Positions 12,244 through 22,445 of a stretch of 45,516 nucleotides of DNA are shown here, in pieces; within the stretch, counting starts at the first letter, position 1, and the number at the start of each line of letters is the position of its first letter. Source of the stretch: Chromera velia. Lineage: Eukaryota > Sar > Chromeraceae. The stretch is taken from contig JAHBMJ010001901.1 of the NCBI GenBank assembly GCA_018398765.1, positions 62,698-108,213 of the forward strand, read 5' to 3'. Under the pieces are notes generated by a model that saw only the letters and a program-made list of their open reading frames with translations, was not told where the DNA came from and made no database searches. Both the position numbers and the translations under genes were made by a program.

Positions 12244-12745
12244 CCTTTTGTTTGTTTCAGGCTGTCGGCATCGCTTCAAAAAAACAATTCCGGATCGGTG
12301 AACAGAGGGATCCTCTGGCCCTCCTCTCTTGGCTTCTGGCGAGACTTCATCAGAGACTGAAGAGGGATGATGGAGGTCGGCTTTCGTTCCGTTTTCTCCT
12401 TTTTCCTTTTTACGTTTTTTGATTGTGTACGTGTGTGTTTGCTGATTCCTTTTTTTCTCGTTTTTCTTTTTTTTCTACACAGATCCCTGGTGCTGCCGCA
12501 CTCTCTTCCCCAACCTGCCCCTCTTTTTCGTTCCTTGTTTTCATTCTTCCGGACCCGAGTCCTTTCTTTTTTTATTTCCATCTTATTTTCTCCTCCTCCC
12601 GTTCACTTCTTTCCTCCTTCCCCTTTCCTCCCTCCTCTGCCCCTCTCTGTTTCTTTCCGTCTTTCTTTCCTTCTTTCCTTCCCTCCTTCCTTCCTTCCTT
12701 CTTTCTTTCCCTGTTTCTTTCTTTCTTTCTTTCTTTCTTTCTTTT

Positions 12746-12777
<32 letters not shown>

Positions 12778-15700
12778 TTTCTTTCTTTCTTTCTTTGTTT
12801 CTTTCTTTCTTTGTTTCTTTCTTTTTTCTTTGTTTCTTTCTTTCTTTGTTTGTTTCTTTCTTCGTTTCTTTTTTCTTTCTGTCCGTTCCGTCTACTTCAT
12901 AATCAATCTCCGCATCTGCACTTTCGCATGTCTGCATATCTCTGTACCACAAATTCCACCTGCCTGCAGCGTCCGTAGTCCACGATGCTCTCCAGGGCTT
13001 GGTTCGGGTTCGCTCCTCTGACGGTTGGTTTGTTCGTTTGTGGCTCGGGAATGTTAGGGGGACAATGCAGAGAGGGAATGCGGTGGTCTGGATGGGGGTT
13101 GGATGAAGGAGAAGGGTCTTCTTCATCGACTGACCGGACCTTGAGGATTCGTCTCTGTTTTATCAGCAATACGTTGTGAAAAAGAAAGAAGTAAACACAA
13201 GAAGAAGAGATACGAGCCAGTAGGGACACTGTGCGCAGAGAAACGGCCTTCTCACGATCCTTGCTTCCGAATTCCGCCACCACGTTTCTCTCTGTCCCGG
13301 CTCTCTCGCTCTCTCTCTCTTTCCCATTCCATTCCTGCTGTGAGGTGCCTTCTGAACACAGAATTGCTCATACTCTTTGAGAGGTGGATGGAAAAACATA
13401 CAAAATCACATGTGCATGATGTCTCGAATTTCTCCCTGCAGCCTCAAAGCTCCACCTGGATCCTGAAGAGTCCTCACAACCCTACCTGTCAGTCCGTCGA
13501 ACTATCAGACTCGCAGGCAGACAGGCAGGCAGTGGTAGAGGAGAGGCAGTCGTCATCTTTCCTGTGTTGTGTTGTGGTGGATTGATGGAATCTGTTCATG
13601 ACAACAAGCTGTGCGGGCGGGAGTTTCCCTTTCTTCCTATCTCAGCTTGGTCTGCTCTGCTCTGCCCACCTCCTCTCTTGGGTATCCTCTGACGGGCAGT
13701 GCTTATGCGTTGATTGAGAGCTCTGAGAGTTATGGATGGGTGGGAATTAAAAGCTTGTCGTCCTCGTGAATGATCGCCTTGCTTGTATCTGGCTTCAGGA
13801 GAGACTGTGTACATGCGTGTGTGCGTGTTTTTGCAGGTTTCTCTCTCTGGAGGTCCCTCCGGCCCCGATTTTCGTTGACTCCCTCGACAAGTCGAGAATC
13901 CCTCAGGCAAGTCACCCAGGCAGTCAAGAACTCACTCACTCACTCACTCGGCATTTCCACGCTTGCTCTCTTTCATGGGTTCCTCTCGCCTGTTTGTTTC
14001 GGAGGTCTTTTCATTGTGGAAGACTCCTTGGTTCGAATGCTCGAGCTTGGTATCTCAATCAGCCCGCAAACAAACAGACAAGAGAGCGAGGGTTGATGCC
14101 TTGCTGTCTATCTATCTGTGTATCTTTCTGTCTGCCTCTTGGTCTGTCTCTGTCTGTGTGTACGTTTGTGAGTCGGCTGACCTGTGGAAGAAAGGGTCCA
14201 TCCGTATCAAGAACAGATCGGGGCGCTTCTCTGAGCACGTTGCTGTGCACACACTCACTCACTCGTTCGATCTGGGCCCCTCCGTGAGGGTCCGTTTGCA
14301 GGTTCCGATCTTCGACTTGTTGCAAAAGTTTGACGGCGAGAAGGTCTTCGAACCCACGCCCAACAAATTGAAGCGCTACGCTCTTGAAAAGCTTGCGCCG
14401 TTTCTTCTCATTCAGGTCGGTCCGCAGCTTCCTTTCTCCTTGAGGTCAGACGAGAGAGAGCAAGCCAGATGACAAAAGGACGGATCATCTTGTCATTAAT
14501 TGTGAAACGATCGGCGGGAAAAACGAGGAGAGAAGAAAAGGAGGAGTCCTTCCGCGCCTCATTTCCTCAAGAGAACCGAAAAGAAGAGAGCAGTGCAGAA
14601 TCTGGTTGGGATGGAGAAAGAAGAGAAAACGTTTTCAGCTTGCACAAGAGCGTGCGTCAGAAGACCAACGAGAGAAGGTTAAAGATCAAAGTGAACACGC
14701 TTCTTCGAGTTGATGCCGATATCGGTAGGATCGAATAGATGAGTGCTATCAAGATCTTCTGTCTTTCCCTCCCTCCGTCCTGCAGATCCAACGGTTCTCC
14801 AAGAACAATTTCTTCGTCGAGAAAAACCCGACCATCGTGACCTTTCCAGTAAAACATCTGGACCTTGCAGATTGTCAGTGGGGGAGGGAGGGCAGGAGGG
14901 AGGAAACAAAAAGCCAGACTGACGGGAATGATCCCAAGTGGGAAAATCACCCCGCAGACAGAAGGGAAAGAAACAGACGCTCGTTTCAGCCTGTCGCATG
15001 AAGACGCACCCTGAATGGCAGACGCGACATGCGTATGATGCGAAAAACGAGAATGGGATGAAGAGGTCTCTGCACTCTTTGCTGTCGGATTGCCGTATGT
15101 TCTCCCCCTCACTCACTTTCTTTCTTTTTTTCTTCAGCTCACGGTGTATCTACGTATGGAAAAGTGCGCGAGAGAGTGTGTGTCCCCCTTTGTCTTTCGT
15201 CATGCAGTCATCGCCCCCGACATCCCCCCGACAGACAATCCTGTGACCAAGTATGATTTGGTTGCGAATATTTGCCACGAAGGAAAGGCCTCCGCGGGTT
15301 CCTTCAAAATCCACGCTCTCCATGTGGTCAGTGAGTCACTCGTCAGTGAGGACGTCATTCTGCCGGCAGATATGTGGATAGACAGCGACGCAATCAATCG
15401 GTCATTCTGTCGACCAGCTAGTCTTCCTCCTTCGCTCCCTCTCCGTCTGACTCCACTCAGTGTGACGTTGGAAAACCTCCCCGTATCCCCTTACCGATCT
15501 CTACCGCACAGAAACAAACACACGCACTCCTGTAATAAAGACGTTCCAGGCAACTCATCCGTCTCTCTTCGTCTTCAGTATCCTTCCTGTGTTCTCTCTG
15601 CTGTTTTTTTTTTCATCCTGAAAGCAGCCGACGAGCACGTGGTACGAGATTGAAGACCTCCGAGTGACTCAGGTGCTTCCCCAACAGATTGCCGTCTCAG

Positions 15701-17349
15701 GTCAGTGTTCTTTCCTTCTGTTTCCTTTTTCTCTACGCTCCTTTCTTCTTTCTTTTCTGCGAGAGAGAGTCTGTCGCATTCCGGCTGGTTCAGCTGTCCG
15801 GTGGTCTTTTCTTTTCTCCACTAGAGAAAGTTGAAAGAACAAGAGAATAGAAAAACAGACGCAGAGAGAGTAGAGCGGAAGGGACGGAGGAACATTTCAG
15901 GCAGGAAGCCGACAGACCGAAGAGTGTGCAGAAAAACAGAGAGAGCGATTCTAGACCTGCAGTTGTCGGCACAAGGTCGGGGGCAGGAAGGAAGAGAGGA
16001 AAAGGATAAAGCTCTGAAAGATCCTTTGCTTATGCGTTTGTGAGACTGTGGGGGAGAGGTCTGGGCGGAAAGAGACTGGTAAAGTGCTTGTTTTGCTTTG
16101 CTTTGGGGTATCATGTTGTTTCTTCTTTGTTTGATGCTTCTGTGCAAGCTTTTAATTTGGCTTCGTACTCTCTCTTAACCCTTGCTTGTCTTGTCCACGC
16201 AGAGTCGTACGTGCAACTGTACAGGAGACAGGACGTCAAACCGGATGGGTCTTTGGACACAGAAATGAGACGTCAAAGTGAGTCAGTGAGTTGACTGCAT
16301 TTTTGTCGTAGAGATCGATGGCCATCGGGTCGTTGCCATGTATTTCATGGAGGGTGCTGAGGATGAAAGCAGACGGCACCCTTACGGGGGCACGAGACAT
16401 CTGAGTGTGTCTCGTTGTCCTCGTGTGTTGGTGTGGCTGTGCACTCGTTCGTTGATTTGCCTCTTCTTCTTCTTCTTCTTCTTCATTCTTCTTCTTCTTC
16501 ATTCTTCTTCTTCTTCATTCTTCTTCTTCTTCATTCTTCTTCTTCTTCTTCATTCTTCTTCTTCTTCTTCATTCTTCTTCTTCTTCTTCATTCTTCTTCT
16601 TCTTCATTTATCTTCTTCTTCATTCTTCTTCTTCTTCATTCTTCTTCTTCGTCATTCTTCTTCTTCATTCTTCTTCTTCTTCTTCATTCTTCTTCTTCTT
16701 CGTTCTTCTTCTTCTTCTTCATTCTTCTTCTTCTTCATTCTTCTTCTTCTTCATTCTTCTTCTTCTTCGTTCTTCTTCTTCTTCTTCTTCTTCATTCTTC
16801 TTCTTCATTTTTCTTCTTCTTCATTCTTCTTCATTCTTCTTCTTCTTCTTCTTCATTCTTCTTCTTCTTCATTCTTCTTCTTCTTCTTCCTTCTTCTTCT
16901 TCTTCATTCTTCTTCTTCTTCTTCTTCATTCTTCTTCATTCTTCTTCATTCTTCTTCATTCTTCTTCATTCTTCATCATTCTTCTTCATTCTTCTTCATT
17001 CTTCTTCATTCTTCTTCATTCTTCTTCTTCTTCTTCTTCTTCTTCTTCTTCTTCTTCTTCATCGTCTTCTGCTTCTTCTTCGTGCCTCGTTGAGCCCTTC
17101 TCGGGAGCTTCTGAGCCGGCTTTGTCGCTCCGGTACACGTGATCGACAGATTTTGGCGGCATGCGTTCGGCGATGAACTTGAGTGAATAGATCTGTCTCC
17201 CTGATTCTTCGCTCTTGTTGATTCTCCCCCCTCCTCTCGTCTGGTCTGCTTTGATCTTTTCAGGAATCGCGGAGCTGAAGGCGGCAGCAGCGCCTCCAGA
17301 GGGGGGGGACGCGACAGACGATATCGACATGTTTGCTGATGGAGAGTGA
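9362..17349 (+). CDS. USP39: U4/U6.U5 tri-snRNP-associated protein USP39/Sad1 (inactive ubiquitin-protease fold)
   Basis: Seventeen exons: 9362-9647, 9821-9900, 10199-10255, 10633-10729, 10984-11051, 11415-11465, 11931-12029, 12261-12375, 12970-13023, 13442-13487, 13837-13906, 14302-14415, 14786-14873, 15208-15326, 15628-15700, 16203-16277, 17264-17349. The product is 525 residues (human USP39 has about 565) and every phase fits. Order: a basic/acidic disordered N-terminus (1-50), then a UBP-type zinc finger (C56, C75, C86/C87, C90, His cluster 100-119), then the USP fold. The catalytic-cysteine box reads GLNNLGKTDFFN, with Asp185 in place of Cys as in known USP39 proteins, so it should be a non-enzymatic tri-snRNP assembly factor in the nucleus. 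Other family blocks are NPKNFKGIVSPHEFLQ, NNFFVEKNPTIV and YDLVANICHEGK. Intron 11 has a GC donor. Exons 9-10 cover a poorly conserved loop and are slightly less sure. The 7-n gap is in intron 1. Confidence 0.95.
11467..11536. repeat. (GT)n/(GAGT)n microsatellite in USP39 intron 6
   Basis: GTGAGT donor runs straight into GT and GAGT repeats, so the 5' splice site of intron 6 is itself part of the microsatellite. Confidence 0.9.
12181..12239. repeat. (TC)n(TG)n microsatellite in USP39 intron 7
   Basis: A TC run followed by a TG run directly upstream of the acceptor of exon 8 (12261); it forms an extended polypyrimidine tract. Confidence 0.9.
12655..12882. repeat. (TTTC)n low-complexity array in USP39 intron 8
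   Basis: Degenerate TTTC/TTCC repeats on the sense strand of the gene. The open frames across it (Phe/Ser/Leu or Lys/Glu/Arg) are products of the repeat, not genes. Confidence 0.9.
16462..17082. repeat. (TTC)n / TTCATTC array in the last intron of USP39
   Basis: About 620 bp of TTC triplets interrupted by ATTC, with TTC on the sense strand, inside intron 16 (16278-17263). Long TTC/GAA arrays can form triplex DNA. The Ser/Phe/Leu frames across it are not genes. Confidence 0.95.
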
Positions 17350-18560
17350 TAGACAGTCCGACGGAACCCATTTTCAAACTGTGGGAGAACTGCATCCACA
17401 ATTCATGAGCAAGTGTTTGGCTTTGTGGTCGCAAAGCACAGTAACGCTGTTTGCTTAGGAGACCATAATAGTAATGTTTGCTGGGCGTTTGAAAAAAATG
17501 TGTATAGTGGCTTTATAAAAGTTGCGTTACAATTTTTTCTTTTAAAAAGTTGTGAAACTATTTTAAGTTACGTTACTAATGTCTGCGACCTGCGCTAGCA
17601 CCTAGGTTAGTACACAGAAAATGTTGAAATCGACTTAGAATTTGACTCTGATTTTATAAAAAAATTTACTTGTGTTTTCATTTATATACATATATGTATA
17701 TGGCACATGATGATAATATGTATCATGTATGAATTACTCTCAAAATTATTCTAAGCATCATAATATCTATAGCTACTAATCATCATGCGACGCGTGTACA
17801 TAGGCCTTTATAACATATTGCTACACGTACAGGAGAATCTAGAGGAGAATATACTGACCTCCGAGTTTCTATTTCTTGATCAATCAGCCAGGCGCTAGGC
17901 CAGGGAGGGATTAAACCCGGGATTCAAATTCATTCAACCTTTCAATCTTTTATGCAAGATCGATCTATAGAGATCGACACTTGTTCGACCTACCTCCTAC
18001 TTCTCTTTGGGGTTCCTGGCTGTCCTCGGCTGCGATCGTATGTTCCATCATGCACCTATCATCCATCCATCCATTCATGTAACGACATGCAGTCGATCGT
18101 CCATGCATGCTGCGAATCATGCAACCACATCATTGCAGTCTGATACATGCAGAGTGAATTCCAACCTGCAAATCGATCGCTGCATCGAACTGTGATTCGA
18201 ACAGTTAATTCATGCAGGAAAACAAAAGCAGCAGGGCACATCATTTTGCGATAGAACTGAAAGCCATGCACATACAGACTATAAACGCAAAGGGAAGACA
18301 GTGAAACGTGTGGAGTGCAATGCGCTCCCCCCCACCATGGATGCACATTCTGACCTCACCAAACGTTTTCTTCTCCCCCCACCACACACCCCTTTCACAC
18401 TCGAGAGGCGTTTGTCAGATCAATCAACCCACCCTTCCACCTTCATTCTAATAGTATTTGCACTCACAGTAGGTTGACTTTCACTGCGGCATCACATCCA
18501 TTCATTTCGACAGTCGACACAATTTGTTTCGCCAAATCAATTGGGCTGCATGAGATACAA
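17350..18560. other. Intergenic region between convergent USP39 and ankyrin genes
   Basis: The part near 17360-17800 is AT-rich, with ATATACATATATGTATAT at about 17684. The part at 18050-18230 is dense in short palindromes (CATGCATG, CGATCG, ATCGAT) and in CATC repeats. No gene is visible. Both neighbouring genes end here, so the 3' processing signals of both should lie within. Confidence 0.5.
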
Positions 18561-20732
18561 CTAGTCCTGATCGCTGGGAGGTCGTGCGGGCATCACAAGG
18601 TCCACCATCTCCGGAAATGTGCGCCTGTCGACAGGGTGATACTGCCAAGAGCGCGCATACCGAGCGATTTGTCTGGCAAGCTGATAGGGAGTTCTGTCGA
18701 GTTCATCCCGACTCTCCAGGTCCGCCCCTCTCTGAACGAGGAACCAAACAATCTCGATCACACCCAGCTGCACAGCACGGTGCAGAGCCGAGTGCGTCCC
18801 CACTCGGGAGTTCACACCCACCCCCCTGTCTAAAAGGATCTCCAAGATCCTTTGCACATTCAATACGAAATCATCCCTCTGGACACGGGCTTGAGGGATG
18901 GCCCTGAGGAATATCGACCCCGTGGCTGTTGCACCGTTGTCCACAAGGATCTTCACAAATTCGACACGGCGTTTCTGCACGGCGTAGTCTAAGGCCGTGA
19001 GGTCCAACGGATTCGCTGCGTTGATGTCAACCCCCTTTGAAAGGGAGAGCAGCAGGAGATCGTTGATGTCAACCCCCTTTGAAAGGGAGAGCAGCAGGAG
19101 ATCGTTGATGTCAACCCCCTTTGAAAGGGAGAGCAGCAGGAGATCGTTGATGTCAACCCCCTTTGAAAGGGAAAGCAGCAGGAGATCGTTGATGTCAACC
19201 CCCTTTGAAAGGGAGAGCAGCAAGAGATCGTTGATGTCAACCCCCTTTGAAAGGGAGAGCAGCAGGAGATCGTTGATGTCAACCCCCTTTGAAAGGGAGA
19301 GCAGCAGGAGATCGTTGATGTCAACCCCCTTTGAAAGGGAGAGCAGCAGGAGATCGTTGATGTCAACCCCCTTTGAAAGGGAGAGCAGCAGGAGATCGTT
19401 GATGTCAACCCCCTTTGAAAGGGAGAGCAGCAGGAGATCGTTGATGTCAACCCCCTGTGAAAGGGAGAGCAGCAGGAGATCGTTGATGACAACCCCCTTT
19501 GAAAGGGAGAGCAGCAGGAGATCGTTGATGTCAACCCCCTTTGAAAGGGAGAGCAGCAGGAGATCGTCGATGTCAACCCCCTTTGAAAGGGAGAGCAGCA
19601 GGAGATCGTTGATGTCAACCCCCTTTGAAAGGGAGAGCAGCAGGAGATTGTTGATGTCAACCCCCTTTGAAAGGGAGAGCAGCAGGAGATCGTTGATGTC
19701 AACCACCTTTGAAAGGGAGAGCAGCAGGAGATCGTTGATGTCAACCCCCTTTGAAAGGGAGAGCAGCAGGAGATCGTTGATGTCAACCCCCTTTGAAAGG
19801 GAGAGCAGCAGGAGATCTTCAAACTCATGCAAGCAAAAGAAATGAACGAGAGAGAGGGACTGAAAATTAGCCACGTCGGCAGTCTTCTCGAGAAGGGCTT
19901 TGAGGGCCCTTTGCACGGCAGAGCGCAGTGCGGGGTGATTCTCTTGGGGCAACACGGTGCTATCAAAAAGACTCTCCTCACCCTCAGAAAGCTGCACCTC
20001 GGCCGCCTCACAAGCGACCTCGAGGGCCTTCTTGCCGTCTGCCGTGACTGCGTTTGCATTCGCTCCTTCTGCAATCAGCCATTCAAGCATGCCCCACCGA
20101 TGCAGACGGGCGGCGGCGATCACCGCCGTGTCTCCAACCACGACCCCCCCATGCACATCCCTTCCGATCTTGCCTTCCAAATCCACCCCGTCTCTCACGA
20201 GCATCTCTGCGGCTTCCCTGTTGTCCGCAACCACACATCTGATCAGCGCAGTGTGGCCATCAAACAGGCCATTCACGTCTGCACCCACTTTCAGGCAGAG
20301 ACGCAAATCGTCCCCGTTGGTCGTACCGTCGAGGAAGGTACAGAGTGCCTTCTGGGTAGTCTCTACGGAGATTGGACAGAAGAGGCGAATCATCTCGTAC
20401 ACCCCCATCTCGTGTAGCAGGCCCACGTCCATCTCGACGTGCCTACTCACAACCTCTCCCAGCTTCCCTCTGACTTTTTTCGAAAACTCTCTAATTATCT
20501 CCTCCACCGACTCAACTACTGTCACGTCCTCGTGTCGCACGCACCAGAGAGGCACTTCCTCATCTGCTGCTGCTGAGTTCTCCCCTGTGTGGCCCTTCTT
20601 TGCCCTGAGGACTTTCTCAACGATTTCGATCTGCTGTTGAAATTGGGAGGCGACAGAAGTCTGCAACAAATTCAGACGCTCCAGGAAGGCATCGAGGGTT
20701 GGGGGAGGGGGAAGAAGAGCCGTCTCCTCCAT
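18561..20732 (-). CDS. Ankyrin-repeat protein with a 19-copy 14-residue internal array
   Basis: Single uninterrupted frame of 723 codons, ATG at 20732. Residues 1-150 are helical and charged without a recognised domain (possible coiled coil near 12-45). Ankyrin repeats follow at about 160-270 (motifs VGADVNGLFDGHTALIRC, EGANANAVTADGKKALEVA). Residues about 304-570 are 19 copies of LLLLSLSKGVDIND. Ordinary ankyrin repeats resume at about 571-690 (PLDLTALDYAV, VEFVKILVDNGA, HSALHRAVQLG, LVQRGADLESRDELDRTPY). The 14-mer matches only the second helix and hairpin of an ankyrin repeat (LLLxxGADIN), so the array is an expansion of half a repeat. No enzymatic domain is seen; the expected role is protein binding. 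The gene converges with USP39. Confidence 0.85.
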   Translation of the reverse strand: MEETALLPPPPTLDAFLERLNLLQTSVASQFQQQIEIVEKVLRAKKGHTGENSAAADEEVPLWCVRHEDVTVVESVEEIIREFSKKVRGKLGEVVSRHVEMDVGLLHEMGVYEMIRLFCPISVETTQKALCTFLDGTTNGDDLRLCLKVGADVNGLFDGHTALIRCVVADNREAAEMLVRDGVDLEGKIGRDVHGGVVVGDTAVIAAARLHRWGMLEWLIAEGANANAVTADGKKALEVACEAAEVQLSEGEESLFDSTVLPQENHPALRSAVQRALKALLEKTADVANFQSLSLVHFFCLHEFEDLLLLSLSKGVDINDLLLLSLSKGVDINDLLLLSLSKVVDINDLLLLSLSKGVDINNLLLLSLSKGVDINDLLLLSLSKGVDIDDLLLLSLSKGVDINDLLLLSLSKGVVINDLLLLSLSQGVDINDLLLLSLSKGVDINDLLLLSLSKGVDINDLLLLSLSKGVDINDLLLLSLSKGVDINDLLLLSLSKGVDINDLLLLSLSKGVDINDLLLLSLSKGVDINDLLLLSLSKGVDINDLLLLSLSKGVDINDLLLLSLSKGVDINAANPLDLTALDYAVQKRRVEFVKILVDNGATATGSIFLRAIPQARVQRDDFVLNVQRILEILLDRGVGVNSRVGTHSALHRAVQLGVIEIVWFLVQRGADLESRDELDRTPYQLARQIARYARSWQYHPVDRRTFPEMVDLVMPARPPSDQD
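19021..19817 (-). repeat. 42-bp minisatellite, 19 in-frame copies
   Basis: Nineteen head-to-tail copies with no spacers inside the ankyrin gene. Seven single-base variants are seen: four transitions (near 19165, 19221, 19568, 19650) and three transversions (near 19457 T/G, 19488 T/A, 19705 C/A). All are in frame and none makes a stop. The unit is 3n long, so copy-number change keeps the frame. Confidence 0.97.
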
Positions 20733-21049
20733 TTTCTTTTTCGGGAAGGTTCGAATTGAGCGAAAAAGAAGGACAAGGAATCAGTCAGAATGTCCGGAGC
20801 ACCCTCGAACAGATAGAGCAGAGGCTTCGAAACCTACACGGACAAGGGGCACTTTGAGAACAGATCTTAAATCGGGTGAGAGCCAGCCTCCACGGTGAGG
20901 TGAAATGCAGGAAAGGACAGTACAATACACGGAGCCACGCGTAAATGGTGTACAGAGCAATAACCACACCAGTCTTGAGAATGCTTTCATCATCTTCAAA
21001 GGACCAAAGCACCCTTCAATTGTTTGATGAGAATTGCAAGAGCGAAAGC

Positions 21050-21088
<39 letters not shown>

Positions 21089-22445
21089 GAGAGAGAAAGA
21101 GAGGGGGACATGCACTGTCAAGCATCTGTCAAGCAGGCGGCAAAATTTTGTCAATCTTTTTTTGTGTAGTTTTCAGAGAGACGCGCGCGTCACGCGATAG
21201 TTACACATGAGCAAAAGAGAAAGAAGAAGAGAGAACCAAGAAGAAAGAGGCAGCTTCAAGCTTCCAACCACTGCTTCAGACTGTCAGCTCACGAAGGTAA
21301 TTAAGACAAAAATTTTAAGGAAGGTCAGCTCTAGAGTGATGATTATGATGCGTGCCCCCTGTTTGAGCGGAGGTTGCACGGTCCAATTAAGGGTTACACA
21401 AATGAACCTGAGGTCCGTTATGAGGAAGCAAATCTAAGAGCCCCTCAAACCACACGTACGAAGCGCAGGGAGCTGGCAAGTCGCGATTTAACTAGATTTG
21501 ACTTCTGATTGACGCGATACAATTAAATCGGTAAACTCTCGATCATCAATCGGTAAAGGTAGTTACCAGCTCAATTCTTGATACCCAACAGATTGAGTTG
21601 CATGCCTGAGTATCTCCTTCTTCGTGAATGCACATACATGATAAAGTCTTTAAATCATGCTGATAAGACCTTTTGCAAGGTTGAAATAGCTGTACAGAAC
21701 CCTGTATAGGAAGCGTAAAGACATATACACATTGCGGCATGATTGTGCATAAAGACCTTTGAGCAGCTCTGTATACAGTGACTCAGAAACAGATCAAACA
21801 GATCTACCATACTATAGCTACCATATCTCTCTGTCACTACAAGTTTAGAGAAACAAGACTTAAAAAGCTTTTACTGTGACTTGCTTAGATGCTCTAGCTA
21901 ACCGTCATATAATAGTCGGGATACTGCCCAGTAGCACATTATATTAATTGTTTGTGGCTAAAAAGTCCTAGAGAAAGTCCGTCACTATAGCTCTCTCATT
22001 CATCGTATACTATCGGATACTAAATATTGACAATTATATTGTTCTTTAAAATTCTTCTTGAAATCCACTTTTTATGGTTCAACATTGGTTTGTTGAGACT
22101 TTGTTACTTTGCTCACTTGTAGAATTATTTATGGTCAACTTAAGATAGAATAGGAGAGGATTAATACTAGTTTGGGTTGCTCCCCGGCTACCTGACAGTT
22201 CTATAACAATACCCTGCGGTCCACTGCCGGGCCTTACTACTAGTAGTAGTAACTTGCACCTTAGCTTTTTAGTAAAACAGTTTACGATTGATCATAACTT
22301 TTATTCCCTTTTGGGCCATATCTGTTACTAAAATTCCTAGTAAAACTTTTATACCATTGTTATATACGTACTAGGTTGTATAACGGAGTATACGATTGTT
22401 TGACAATTGTTGCCACTTATTGAAGAACAGAATGGACTGATCGGA
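20733..22445. other. Intergenic region upstream of the ankyrin gene
   Basis: Holds the promoter side of the ankyrin gene (20733-21200) with a (GA)n microsatellite at about 21050-21085, then AT-rich DNA to 22445 that includes the 3' flank of the next gene. A CTAGTAGTAGTAGTAA stretch lies near 22236. No convincing ORF or RNA gene is visible. Confidence 0.5.

Noticed and set aside
12367-13126. Phe/Ser-rich (+) and Lys/Glu/Arg-rich (-) open frames
   Set aside because: They are translations of the (TTTC)n array in USP39 intron 8.
16338-17434. Ser/Phe/Leu-rich (+) and Lys/Glu-rich (-) open frames
   Set aside because: They are translations of the TTC array in USP39 intron 16.
17880-17945. Possible tRNA-like sequence (AAACCCGGGATTCAAATTC)
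   Set aside because: No cloverleaf arms or A box could be paired around it.
19021-19817. Tandem array considered as CRISPR or satellite
   Set aside because: No spacers between units, in frame within a gene, eukaryotic context.
18989-20074. Cys/Ser-rich - frame and RRSLMSTPFERE + frame across the minisatellite
   Set aside because: The 42-bp unit has no stops in several frames; only the ankyrin frame connects to conserved sequence on both sides.
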